From Pseudaquabacterium inlustre (GTDB lineage: Bacteria > Pseudomonadota > Gammaproteobacteria > Burkholderiales > Burkholderiaceae_C): a DNA stretch of 64,000 bases. Where the stretch lies: NCBI RefSeq assembly GCF_038066595.1, contig NZ_JBBUTH010000010.1:528635-592634 (forward strand), in the 5' to 3' direction. The translations under genes were made by a program, and so were the position numbers. The first letter of the stretch is position 1. The number at the start of each line of letters is the position of its first letter. Positions 50,939 through 59,301 of the stretch are shown in pieces. The notes under the pieces are model-generated. The model saw only the letters and a list, made by a program, of their open reading frames with translations. It was not told the origin of the DNA and made no database searches.

Positions 50939-51463
50939 ATGACGCAGCTGTGTGACCGGCCCGCCTGGGGCCAGACCGACATCGCCCCGGCCGCGCTGCG
51001 CCAGGTGCTGGGCAGCTACGCCACCGGCGTGGCCGTGGTCAGCACCCGCGCCGCCGACGGCCGGCCGGTGGGGCTGACCATCAACTCCTTCGCGTCCCTC
51101 TCGCTGGCGCCGCCGCTGGTGCTGTGGAGCCTGGTCAACCACTCACCCAGCCTGGCCGCCTTTGCCACGGCGCCGCACTTCGCCATCAGCGTGCTGGCCC
51201 ACGACCAGCAGGCCCTGGCGCGCCGCTTTGCCAGCGCCGCGGTGGCCGACAAGTTCGATGGCGTGGCCGTGCACGAAGCCCCCGAAGGCGTGCCCGTGAT
51301 CGACGACGCGCTGGCCACGCTGGTGTGCGCCCGCGACAGCTGCACCCCGGCGGGCGACCACCAGCTGTTCATCGGCCAGGTGCTGCGCATGCAGCGCGGC
51401 GAGGGCGCGCCGCTGGTGTTTCAGGGGGGGCGGTTTGTGGGGGTGGGGGAGGTAGTGGGCTGA
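50939..51463 (+). CDS. flavin reductase (StyB-like)
   Basis: A 174-residue NAD(P)H:flavin oxidoreductase of the HpaC/StyB family supplying reduced FAD to the oxygenase. Motifs: LGSYATGVAVVSTRAADGRPVGLTINSF near the N-terminus, FAISVLAHDQQALARRFAS and the final DHQLFIGQVL with the conserved His. It starts 15 bases after the oxygenase gene. The 3' end is G-rich. Length is standard. Confidence 0.88.
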   Translation: MTQLCDRPAWGQTDIAPAALRQVLGSYATGVAVVSTRAADGRPVGLTINSFASLSLAPPLVLWSLVNHSPSLAAFATAPHFAISVLAHDQQALARRFASAAVADKFDGVAVHEAPEGVPVIDDALATLVCARDSCTPAGDHQLFIGQVLRMQRGEGAPLVFQGGRFVGVGEVVG

Positions 51464-51551
51464 GGTGATGGGTTGAGGGGATGGGCGGTATCCTTGACCG
51501 CATGACCGTCAACCGCGAGCCGCTCACCGACCTGCGCCGCACCCGGACCCC

Positions 51552-53009
51552 ATGAGTGACCATCCGCCCCTCACCGAAGCCGCCTTGCTCGAACGCGTGG
51601 CGCTGGGCGAGCACACGCGTCAGCAGTTCAAGCGCACCTTCAGCAACCCCGATGCACTGGCGGCTGAGCTGGCTGCGTTTGCCAGCAGCGGCGGCGGCAC
51701 GCTGCTCATCGGCGTGGACGACGATGGCAGCCTGGCCGGTCTGGACGCGGCCGAGCTGCGCCGCATCAATCAGATGCTCAGCAACGCCAGCAGCCAGCAT
51801 GTGCGCCCGCCGCTGCACCCTCACACCGAGAACGTGATGACCCGCGCCGGGCTGGTGATGGTGGTGAGCGTGCCCAATGGTCTGGCCAAGCCCTACCTCG
51901 ACCAGCAAGGCCGCATCTGGGTCAAGCACGGCGCCGACAAACGCCACGTGACCGCCCGCGAGGAACTGCAGCGCATGTTCCAGCGCGGCGGCCTGGTGCA
52001 TGCCGATGTGGTGCCCGTGGCCGGCACGACCAGCGCCGATCTGGACGAGCCCGCGTTTCGCCGCTACCTGGCTCAGCACTACAGCGCCGAGACCGCTGCT
52101 GCTGAGTTGCCGCTGGACACCTTGCTTCAGAACCTGGGCCTGGGCGATGGCCTGGAGCTGAACCTCACCGGCCTGCTGCTGTTTGGCCGCAACCCGCTGC
52201 GTTGGCGGCCGGCGTTCACCATCAAGGCGGTGGCGTTTCCGGGCACCCGCCTCACCGATACCCGCTACCTCGACAGCCAGGACATCAGCGGCACCTTGCC
52301 GCATCAGTACACCGAGGCGCTGGCCTTCATCAAGCGCAACCTGCACCGCGTGCAGGGCAGCCAGGGCTTCAACTCGCCGGGCATGCTGGAAGTGCCCGAG
52401 ATCGCGTTGCAGGAGCTGCTGGTCAACGCCCTGGTGCACCGCGACTATTTCACCAGCGCGTCGATCCGCATCCTGGTCTACACAGACCGCATCGAGATCA
52501 TCAGCCCCGGCCACCTGCCCGACAGCTTGAGCGTGGACGACATCCGCCACGGCAAGACCAACCGCCGCAACCCCACGCTGAGCGAACACGCTTTCCGGCT
52601 GCTGCCGTACCGGGGCATGGGCAGCGGCATCCCGCGCGCGCTGGATGAATGGCCACAGATTGAGCTGGTCGACGAGATGAGTGGCAACCAGTTCACCGCG
52701 CGGGTGCAGCGGCCTGCCGCGCAGTGGACGGGGCAAGTCGCGGCCACAGTCACCGACCCAGTCGCAAGGCAAGTCGCAGGGCAAGTCGCAGGGCAAGTCA
52801 AAGCCTTGCTCGTGGCGATCGGCGACGAGGCCTGGAGCCGCAAAGCCATGATGGTAAGGCTGGGTCTGAAGGGGCGTGACAACTTTGAGAAGTTGTACCT
52901 GGCGCCCGCACTGGCGGCAGGCTGGATCGAGCGCACCATCCCCGACAAACCCAACAGCCGCCTTCAGCAATACCGCCTGACCGACCAGGGCAGGGCCTTG
53001 CTGAAATGA
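51552..53009 (+). CDS. AlbA_2/HATPase (RecG-like) ATP-binding regulator
   Basis: A 485-residue protein. Residues about 12-130 form an AlbA_2 (AAA_4) DNA-binding domain with ESSxF-like EHTRQQFKRTFSNPD and SSGGGTLLIGVDDDG. Residues about 260-395 form a HATPase_c_4 domain (LQELLVNALVHRDY, YRGMGSGIPRALDE). A run of 12-bp repeats encodes a QVAGQV linker, and a C-terminal winged helix follows (RKAMMVRLGLKGRDNFEKLY). Such proteins act as transcriptional regulators or as parts of mobile and defence modules. The stop overlaps a 25-codon ORF (ATGA) that leads to rhuM. Confidence 0.82.
   Translation: MSDHPPLTEAALLERVALGEHTRQQFKRTFSNPDALAAELAAFASSGGGTLLIGVDDDGSLAGLDAAELRRINQMLSNASSQHVRPPLHPHTENVMTRAGLVMVVSVPNGLAKPYLDQQGRIWVKHGADKRHVTAREELQRMFQRGGLVHADVVPVAGTTSADLDEPAFRRYLAQHYSAETAAAELPLDTLLQNLGLGDGLELNLTGLLLFGRNPLRWRPAFTIKAVAFPGTRLTDTRYLDSQDISGTLPHQYTEALAFIKRNLHRVQGSQGFNSPGMLEVPEIALQELLVNALVHRDYFTSASIRILVYTDRIEIISPGHLPDSLSVDDIRHGKTNRRNPTLSEHAFRLLPYRGMGSGIPRALDEWPQIELVDEMSGNQFTARVQRPAAQWTGQVAATVTDPVARQVAGQVAGQVKALLVAIGDEAWSRKAMMVRLGLKGRDNFEKLYLAPALAAGWIERTIPDKPNSRLQQYRLTDQGRALLK
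52768..52799 (+). repeat. 12-bp tandem repeat in the regulator gene
   Basis: GGCAAGTCGCAG is repeated from 52768 with units at 52780 and 52792 (the last incomplete), encoding VAGQVAGQV. Degenerate copies precede it. In-frame copy-number changes here would alter linker length between the ATPase and winged-helix domains. Confidence 0.7.
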
Positions 53010-53083
53010 CCGTGCCCTACGTTGAGTGCGCCGGGGCACGAACCAAGGCGATGAACACATCGAACAGGACCGCTGCGGCATGA
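53006..53083 (+). CDS. 25-codon bridging ORF before rhuM
   Basis: ATG at 53006 overlaps the stop of the AlbA_2 gene (ATGA), and its TGA at 53081-53083 overlaps the ATG of rhuM at 53080. The peptide would start MTVPYVECAG and end NRTAAA. It lacks a recognisable domain and may serve only to bring ribosomes to the rhuM start by termination-reinitiation. It is too short to call a protein with confidence, but the double overlap is striking. Confidence 0.4.
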   Translation: MTVPYVECAGARTKAMNTSNRTAAA

Positions 53084-54090
53084 ACGACCTGATCCTCTAC
53101 ACCACCGAAGACGGCCGTAGTCAGATCAAGCTGCGGGCGCAGGAGCAGACCGTCTGGCTGACGCAGTTGGAGATGGCGGAGCTGTTTGATGCCACCAAAC
53201 AGAACATCTCCCTGCACCTGAAGAACATTTTCGAAGACGGGGAACTGGACCCGGCGGCAACTGTCAAGGAATCCTTGACAGTTCAGACCGAAGGCAGCCG
53301 ACGGGTGCAACGCCCCGTCACGCTCTACAACCTGGATGCCATCCTGGCCGTGGGCTACCGCGTGCGTTCGCTGCGCGGCGTGCAGTTCCGCCGCTGGGCG
53401 TCCACCATCCTGAAGGAGTACCTGACCAAGGGCTTCGTGATGGACGACGAGCGGCTGAAGAACCCCGACGGCCGCCCGGACTACTTCGACGAGATGCTCG
53501 CGCGCATCCGCGACATCCGGGCTTCGGAGAAGCGCTTCTATCAAAAGGTGCGCGACCTCTTTGCGCTCTCCACCGACTACGACAAGACCGACAAGGCCAC
53601 GCAGCTGTTCTTTGCCACCGTGCAGAACCTGCTGATCTACGCCGTGACGCAGCAGACCGCCGCCGAACTGATCACCGCGCGGGCCAACCCTGTCGACCCG
53701 CATTTCGGCCTGCTCGCCTGGAAGGGCGACAAGGTGCGCAAGACAGACATCGTGGTGGCCAAGAACTATCTGACAGAAGACGAGATCGACACCCTGAACC
53801 GGCTGGTGGTGATCTTTCTGGAAACCGCCGAATTGCGGGCCAAGCGCCAGCAGGAAACCCGCATGGCCTTCTGGAAGCAGAACGTGGACCAGATCATCAC
53901 GTCCAATGGCTTTCCGCTGCTCACCCATGCCGGCAGCATCAGCCATGAGCAGATGGAGGCGCGCATTGGCGACATGTACCGCCAGTTCGACGAAGACCGG
54001 CGACGCCTTGAAGCCATGGAGGCCGACCGGCAGGATGAGGCTGACCTCCAAGCGCTGGAATCCAAGATCAAACGGCGCCCCAAAGAATGA
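53080..54090 (+). CDS. rhuM: RhuM-family protein
   Basis: A 336-residue cytosolic protein of the RhuM (virulence protein/Fic-associated) family. QEQTVWLTQLEMAELFDATKQNISLHLKNIF near residues 20-50 looks like a DNA-binding helix-turn-helix; NLDAILAVGYRVRSLRGVQFRRWA and KEYLTKGFVMDDERL are diagnostic. The C-terminal 60 residues form a charged, probably coiled-coil tail. RhuM genes lie on pathogenicity islands and beside restriction or other defence genes; activity is unknown. Base composition appears somewhat less GC-rich than its neighbours. It is flanked by a 13-bp direct repeat. Confidence 0.88.
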   Translation: MNDLILYTTEDGRSQIKLRAQEQTVWLTQLEMAELFDATKQNISLHLKNIFEDGELDPAATVKESLTVQTEGSRRVQRPVTLYNLDAILAVGYRVRSLRGVQFRRWASTILKEYLTKGFVMDDERLKNPDGRPDYFDEMLARIRDIRASEKRFYQKVRDLFALSTDYDKTDKATQLFFATVQNLLIYAVTQQTAAELITARANPVDPHFGLLAWKGDKVRKTDIVVAKNYLTEDEIDTLNRLVVIFLETAELRAKRQQETRMAFWKQNVDQIITSNGFPLLTHAGSISHEQMEARIGDMYRQFDEDRRRLEAMEADRQDEADLQALESKIKRRPKE

Positions 54091-55655
54091 CCGTGCCCCA
54101 ACCCGGCACGACACAACGCCCCAGCAGCCCAGGCCGCGCCTTGCTGACCGCCGTCAGATGGCTGCCGCCCATCCTGCTGTCCCTGGCCAGCCTGCACCCC
54201 CTGCAAGCCGCCACACCCGCCGATGCACCCGCTGAAGCACCTTCATTCGCGCAGCACCTGGCCGCTCTGTCCCACCCAGACCCCTACACGCGCGGCGAGG
54301 CCGCCATCGCCCTGGGCCGGATCGGTGAGCCCGCGGTGCCGGCGCTGACGCAGGCGCTGCGCAGTGACGATGCCCGGCTGCGCACCTCCGCCGCCATCGC
54401 CCTCGGCCGCATCGGCGCCCCGGCCGTGCGCGCGCTGCCCGAGCTTACCGCGCTGCTGTCGGATGCCAACGCCCAGGTGCGCCACGTGGCCGCCGTCACG
54501 CTGGGCGGCCTGGGCACAGCGGCCCGCTCCGCCGCGCCCGCGCTGACACGCATCCTGAGCGACCAAAGCGAAGCCGTGCGCCGCAGCGCCGTGCTGGCGC
54601 TCGACCAGGTGGCGCCTGGCCACCGCGCCGATGCACTGAGCCAGCCCGCCGTGGTGGCCACTCTGGACCACCTGGTGCCCGCGCTGCTGGCCGAGCACCA
54701 CGTACCCGGCCTGGCCGTGGCGCTGATCCGTGACGGGCAGCGGGTGTGGTCGCGCGGCTATGGCGTGATGCGTGCCGGGTCCAGCGAGCCGGTCACGCCC
54801 GCCACGGTGTTCGAGGCCGCGTCGATGAGCAAGCCCATCCTGGCCATGCTGGCGATGCAGCTGGTGGACGCGCGGCAGCTCGACCTGGACCGGCCGGTGG
54901 TGGCCTATGGCACCGAACTGCTGGTGCCCGATGTGCCCGACAAGCAGCGCGTGACGGCGCGCATGCTGATGGCCCACACCAGCGGCTACCCGAACTGGCG
55001 GCCGGGGGGCGAGGAGGTGGAAGGCCCGCTGCCGCTGCTGTTCAGCCCCGGCGCGCGCTTCGGCTATTCGGGCGAGGGCATCTTCTACCTGCAGCGGCGG
55101 GTGGAATGGCTCACCGGCCAGCCGCTGCAGGCGCTGGCCCAGGCGCGCCTGTTCGGCCCGCTGGGCCTGACGGGCACTGACTTCGGCTGGACGCCGCAGA
55201 TCGGCGCGCGCCAGGCCAGCGGCCATGGCGACGATGGCGCGGCCAGGCCGCCATCGCGCTATCAGCATCCCAACGCGGCCTACACGCTCTACACCACGGT
55301 GGACGACTACGCCCGGCTGCTGGTGGAGATGCTGAAGGCCGCGCGCGGTACATCGGCGCTGCTGTCGCAATCCTCGGCCCAGGAGATGCTGCGCCACCAG
55401 GTGCGGGTGGATGCACGCGAGCCCATCGAGCGCCCCGGCGCGGCCCAGGGCCAGGCGGTGTTCTGGGGCCTGGGCTGGTCGATCAACGCCACGGCGCAGG
55501 GCGACATCGCCCACCACAGCGGCGCCAACAGCACGGGCTTTCGCAGCTTCTCGCAGTTCTCGCCGGCGCGCGGCAGCGGCCTGGTGATCCTGACCAATGG
55601 CATGCAGGGCGACGAGCTGTGGCGGCGCCTGGTGGCGGCGATCGGCGACTGGTGA
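54087..55655 (+). CDS. exported HEAT-repeat/class C beta-lactamase-fold protein
   Basis: A 522-residue protein: signal-type N-terminus with a hydrophobic stretch about residues 25-42; HEAT-like repeats at about 60-175 (GRIGEPAVPALTQALRSDDARLR, GRIGAPAVRALPELTALLSDANAQVR, LGTAARSAAPALTRILSD); then a serine beta-lactamase/DD-peptidase fold from about 205. Catalytic motifs: SxxK at S246-M-S-K249, YSG at 327-329 in place of YxN, and HSG at 477-479 in the KTG position. This combination makes an esterase or peptidase more likely than an antibiotic-degrading enzyme. ATG overlaps the rhuM stop. The fusion with HEAT repeats is uncommon. Confidence 0.8.
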   Translation: MTVPQPGTTQRPSSPGRALLTAVRWLPPILLSLASLHPLQAATPADAPAEAPSFAQHLAALSHPDPYTRGEAAIALGRIGEPAVPALTQALRSDDARLRTSAAIALGRIGAPAVRALPELTALLSDANAQVRHVAAVTLGGLGTAARSAAPALTRILSDQSEAVRRSAVLALDQVAPGHRADALSQPAVVATLDHLVPALLAEHHVPGLAVALIRDGQRVWSRGYGVMRAGSSEPVTPATVFEAASMSKPILAMLAMQLVDARQLDLDRPVVAYGTELLVPDVPDKQRVTARMLMAHTSGYPNWRPGGEEVEGPLPLLFSPGARFGYSGEGIFYLQRRVEWLTGQPLQALAQARLFGPLGLTGTDFGWTPQIGARQASGHGDDGAARPPSRYQHPNAAYTLYTTVDDYARLLVEMLKAARGTSALLSQSSAQEMLRHQVRVDAREPIERPGAAQGQAVFWGLGWSINATAQGDIAHHSGANSTGFRSFSQFSPARGSGLVILTNGMQGDELWRRLVAAIGDW

Positions 55656-55689
55656 GCCGGCCAGGCTGCCGCAGGCCGCGGCCTCGGCC

Positions 55690-56514
55690 TCAGTCGCGGT
55701 CCAGCCAGGCCAGGTCCGGGTCGGGCAGCGGAATGGCCTGCAGCAGCGCGCGGGTGTAGGCCTGACCCGGCGCGGCGAACACCGTGTCGGCCGGGACCTG
55801 TTCCACCACCTTTCCCTGGCGCAGGATCAGCAGGTCATCGCACAGGCTGCGCACCAGGCCCAGGTCGTGGCTGATGAAGATCAGCGCCAGGCCCAGCTCG
55901 CGGCGCAGCTCGTCCAGCAGCGTCACGATGCGGGCCTGGGCCGACACGTCCAGGCCCGAGGTCACCTCGTCGGCGATCAGCGCGGCCGGCTGCAGCGCCA
56001 GCGCGCGGGCAATGTTCACCCGCTGGCGCTGGCCGCCGGACAACTCGTGCGGGTAGCGGCTGGCGAAGGCTGCGGGCAGGCCCACGCGGTCCAGCAGCGC
56101 CGCGGCCAGGGCCGCGGGTGTGCGGCCCTGCAGCCGGCCCAGGGCCTGCGCCGGTTGGGCGATGCTGTGGCCCACGGTGCGGCGCGGGTTCAGCGCCGAC
56201 ATCGGGTCCTGGAACACCAGCTGCAGCTGCGCGCGGTAGGCCACCAGTGCCGCGCCCTGCAGGCCGGCCACCTCCTGCCCCTGGAAGCGCAGGCGGCCGC
56301 GCTGCGGTGGCAGCAGCAGGGTCAGCGCGCGGGCCAGCGTGCTCTTGCCGCTGCCCGATTCGCCGATCACGCCCAGCGCCCCGCCGGCCGGCAGCGTGAA
56401 GCTCACGCCGCTGAGCAGCGTGCGCCAGGGCGGCGGCTGGCCCCAGCGGCGCGGGGCGTTCAGGTCGGGCACGTCCAGGCCCAGGTCGTCCACCTGCAGC
56501 AGCGCGTCTGTCAT
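55690..56514 (-). CDS. dipeptide/oligopeptide ABC transporter ATPase, DppF type
   Basis: A 274-residue ATPase of the peptide/nickel/opine class. Walker A GESGSGKS, signature LSGGQRQRVNIARAL, Walker B ALIADEVTSGLD. The C-terminal region (VFAAPGQAYTRALLQAIPLPDPDL) has the usual peptide-class end. It overlaps the DppD-type gene by 4 bases and is the last gene of the five-gene operon 60852-55690. Confidence 0.92.
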   Translation of the reverse strand: MTDALLQVDDLGLDVPDLNAPRRWGQPPPWRTLLSGVSFTLPAGGALGVIGESGSGKSTLARALTLLLPPQRGRLRFQGQEVAGLQGAALVAYRAQLQLVFQDPMSALNPRRTVGHSIAQPAQALGRLQGRTPAALAAALLDRVGLPAAFASRYPHELSGGQRQRVNIARALALQPAALIADEVTSGLDVSAQARIVTLLDELRRELGLALIFISHDLGLVRSLCDDLLILRQGKVVEQVPADTVFAAPGQAYTRALLQAIPLPDPDLAWLDRD

Positions 56515-57413
56515 GTCTCGGCCTGGTCCAGCGCCAGGGCTTGGGCGTTCAATTGGTCGATCAGCGCATCGTCCACCGGGCGCAGCGTGTGGCCCGGCCG
56601 GTCGAAGCGGGGCGTGGCGGCCAGCAGGGCGCGGGTGTAGGGATGGGCGGGTGCGGCGTAGACGGCGGCCACGTCGCCGGCTTCCAGGATGCGGCCGCTG
56701 TGGATCACTGCCATGCGCCGGGCCAGTTTGGCCACCACGCCCAGGTCGTGTGTCACCAGCAGCACGCCCAGGCCCTCGCGCGCCAGGCCGGCGATCAGGC
56801 GCAGCACCTCCTTCTGCACCGTGACGTCCAGCGCGGTGGTGGGCTCGTCGCAGATGATCAGCCGGGGCCGGCAGGCCCAGGCCATCGCGATGACCACGCG
56901 CTGGCGCATGCCGCCGGAGAGCTCGTGCGGGTAGAGCTGCAGCACGCGCGCCGGATCATTCACCTGCACGCGCGCCAGCAGCGCCTCGGCCTGGGCCTGC
57001 AGCGCGGCGCCGCGCAGTCCGCGCGCACCGGGCTGCCGCGTCAACACATCGGCCAGCTGCGCGCCGATGCGGCGCACCGGGTTCAGCGCGGTCAGCGGGT
57101 CTTGCAGCACCATGCTGACCTGGGTGCCGCGGGCCTGGCGCCACTGCGCCTCGCCCCAGTGCGTGACGTCCACGCCGTCCAGGCGGATACGGCCGCGCGT
57201 GATGCGCGCGCCGCGCGGCAGCAGGCCGGTGGCGCAGCGCGTCACCATGGATTTGCCGCCACCCGATTCGCCCACCAGGGCCTGCACCGGGCCGGGCAGC
57301 ACCTGCAGGTTCACACCGCGCAGGATGCGGGTGATGCGGCCGGCGGTGTGGATCTCGAGGTGCAGGTCCTCGATCTCCAGCACCGGGGCGTCGGGATGGC
57401 TCAGGTTGTTCAT
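56511..57413 (-). CDS. dipeptide/oligopeptide ABC transporter ATPase, DppD type
   Basis: A 300-residue ATPase. Walker A reads GESGGGKS (Gly in place of the usual second Ser), signature ELSGGMRQRVVIAMA, Walker B LIICDEPTTALD, and the peptide-class C-terminus HPYTRALLAATPRFDRPGH, which in relatives binds an Fe-S cluster when Cys residues are present; few are here. The start (57413) overlaps the DppC-type stop (ATGA). Confidence 0.91.
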   Translation of the reverse strand: MNNLSHPDAPVLEIEDLHLEIHTAGRITRILRGVNLQVLPGPVQALVGESGGGKSMVTRCATGLLPRGARITRGRIRLDGVDVTHWGEAQWRQARGTQVSMVLQDPLTALNPVRRIGAQLADVLTRQPGARGLRGAALQAQAEALLARVQVNDPARVLQLYPHELSGGMRQRVVIAMAWACRPRLIICDEPTTALDVTVQKEVLRLIAGLAREGLGVLLVTHDLGVVAKLARRMAVIHSGRILEAGDVAAVYAAPAHPYTRALLAATPRFDRPGHTLRPVDDALIDQLNAQALALDQAET

Positions 57414-58288
57414 CCGTGCACCACCGGGTCCAGCTCGCGGCGCAGGCCATCGCCCAGCGCATTCAGCCCCAGCACGGCCAGCATGGTGGCGGCCATGGGC
57501 AGCAGCATCAGCGTGGGCGCCTGGTTCACGTAGAGCCGGCCCTCGCCGATCATGCCGCCCCAGGTGGCCGCGCCCGAGGCCACCGACAGCCCCACGAAGC
57601 TCAGGATGGCCTCCACCACGATGGCGATGCCCATCTCCAGCGTCAGCAGCGTGGTCAGCAGCGGCCACAGGTTGGGGCCGATCTCGCGCCACAGGATCTG
57701 CGCCGGCCGCAGGCCCAGCATGCGCGCCGCGGTCACATAGTCCAGCGCGCGCTGGGCCTGCGCCTCGGCCCGCACCACACGGGCAAAGCGGGTCCAGTCC
57801 ACCACCACGATGGCCAGCACCACGGCGCCCAGGCCGGTGCCCATCAGCGCCACCAGCACCACGGCCAGCAGCACCGGCGGAAAGGCCATCCACACATCCA
57901 CCAGGCGTGACACGGCCGCGTCCAGCGCGCCGCCGTGGTAGCCGGCCAGGGCGCCCAGCACCGTGCCCAGCAGGCCGGTCAGCAGCGCCGCGCACACGGC
58001 CACCAGCAAGGCGGTGCGGCTGCCCCACAGCAGGCGGGCCAGCACATCGCGGCCCAGGTTGTCGGTGCCCAGCCAGTGCACGGGCTCGCCGGGCGTTGCC
58101 GGTGGCGCCTCGGCCGACCAGGCCGGCGGCTGCAGCGGCGACAGCAGATCCTGCGCCTGCGGATCGAACGGCGACAGCCACGGCGCCGCCAGCGCGGCCA
58201 GCAGCAGCAGGCCCAGCACGGCGGCGCCCGCCAGCACGCGCGGGTTGTGCACCAGGCGCTGGTGCAGGGGGATGGTGGTGCGGCTCAT
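57410..58288 (-). CDS. dipeptide-type ABC permease, DppC type
   Basis: A 292-residue permease with about six helices. It has the N-terminal transmembrane segment LAGAAVLGLLLLAALAAPWLSPFDP, HWLGTDNLGRDVLARLLWGSRTALL and the EAA-like loop AEAQAQRALDYVTAARMLG-LRPAQI. The start at 58288 was chosen because it overlaps the DppB stop (ATGA); an upstream start would add 15 Ala/Pro-rich residues. Confidence 0.9.
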   Translation of the reverse strand: MSRTTIPLHQRLVHNPRVLAGAAVLGLLLLAALAAPWLSPFDPQAQDLLSPLQPPAWSAEAPPATPGEPVHWLGTDNLGRDVLARLLWGSRTALLVAVCAALLTGLLGTVLGALAGYHGGALDAAVSRLVDVWMAFPPVLLAVVLVALMGTGLGAVVLAIVVVDWTRFARVVRAEAQAQRALDYVTAARMLGLRPAQILWREIGPNLWPLLTTLLTLEMGIAIVVEAILSFVGLSVASGAATWGGMIGEGRLYVNQAPTLMLLPMAATMLAVLGLNALGDGLRRELDPVVHG

Positions 58289-59301
58289 CGCAGGCTCAGC
58301 CGGGGGGCGGCGCGCAGCCGCGGGTTCAGCCACAGGGTCACGGCGTCCACCAGCAGGTTGATCACGATGAACAGCACGGCAAAGGTCAGCACGATGGCCT
58401 GGATCAGCGGCAGGTCACGCGCCACCACGGCGTTGATGGCCAGGCTGCCGATGCCGGGGTAGCTGAACAGCCGCTCGATCAGCACCGTGCCGCCCAGCAG
58501 AAAGGCGAACTGCACGCCGCTGAGCTGCAGCGTGGGCGTCAGCGCATTGGGCAGCGCCTCGGCAAGCAGCACGCGCACGGCGGGCAGGCCCTTCAGCCGG
58601 GCCAGCAGCACGTAGTCGGCCGCCAGGGCCTCCAGCATCGAGGCCTTGAGCACCCGCGCCACCATGGCCGCCACCGGCAGGCCCAGCGCCAGGGCCGGCG
58701 CCAGCGCATGGCTGAACACCGAGGCCGTGACGTCCCAGCGCCCGCGCAGCAGGCTCTCGAAGAACAGGAAGCCACTGTGCGCCTGGAAGCTCAGCATCGG
58801 GTCCACCCGGCCCGAGATCGGCAGCCAGGTGAACAGCACGCCGAACAGCAGGATGAACACCAGCCCCCACAGAAAGTCGGGCACCGCCTGCACCAGCGCG
58901 GCCGCGCCGTCGATCCACGCGGCCAGCCAGCGGCCCTGCGTGGCCGCGGCCAGCACACCGGCGGCGCCGCCGCCCAGCAGCGCCAGCGCCAGCGCGGTGC
59001 TGCCCAGCTCCAGCGTGGCGGGCAGGCGCGCCAGCACCAAATCAAGCACCGGCTGCTTCAGGCTGATGGAGGTGCCGAACTCGCCGTGCAGCGCCGCGGC
59101 CAGCCACAGGCCGTATTGCGTGAGGATGGGCTGGTCGAGCCCGTAGAAGGCGTACAGCCGCTGCACATCGGCCGGGCTGGCGCCGGGCGGGATCATCATG
59201 GCCACCGGGTCGCCCGGCACCACCCGCATCAGCACGAACACCACCGCGCTGACGCCCAGCAGCGTCAGCGCCACCTGGCCGGCGTGGCGCAGGGCGTTCA
59301 T
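58285..59301 (-). CDS. dipeptide-type ABC permease, DppB type
   Basis: A 338-residue permease with about six helices. Typical marks are VALTLLGVSAVVFVLMRVVPGDPVAMMI, the AARLKG-like cytoplasmic loop (ADYVLLARLKGLPAVRVLLAEALPNAL), and the final PRLR end. The start is one base before the stop of the receptor gene, so junctions are tight through the whole operon. Confidence 0.9.
   Translation of the reverse strand: MNALRHAGQVALTLLGVSAVVFVLMRVVPGDPVAMMIPPGASPADVQRLYAFYGLDQPILTQYGLWLAAALHGEFGTSISLKQPVLDLVLARLPATLELGSTALALALLGGGAAGVLAAATQGRWLAAWIDGAAALVQAVPDFLWGLVFILLFGVLFTWLPISGRVDPMLSFQAHSGFLFFESLLRGRWDVTASVFSHALAPALALGLPVAAMVARVLKASMLEALAADYVLLARLKGLPAVRVLLAEALPNALTPTLQLSGVQFAFLLGGTVLIERLFSYPGIGSLAINAVVARDLPLIQAIVLTFAVLFIVINLLVDAVTLWLNPRLRAAPRLSLR

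Larger units (their letters stand above)
53005..54098. repeat. 13-bp direct repeats flanking rhuM
   Basis: AATGACCGTGCCC occurs at 53005-53017 and again at 54086-54098. Both copies contain the ATGA stop/start overlap of a junction, and both start an ORF encoding MTVP. They bracket rhuM almost exactly, as expected if rhuM entered this junction or if a segment was duplicated. Chance identity is possible but unlikely for 13 bases at equivalent positions. Confidence 0.55.
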
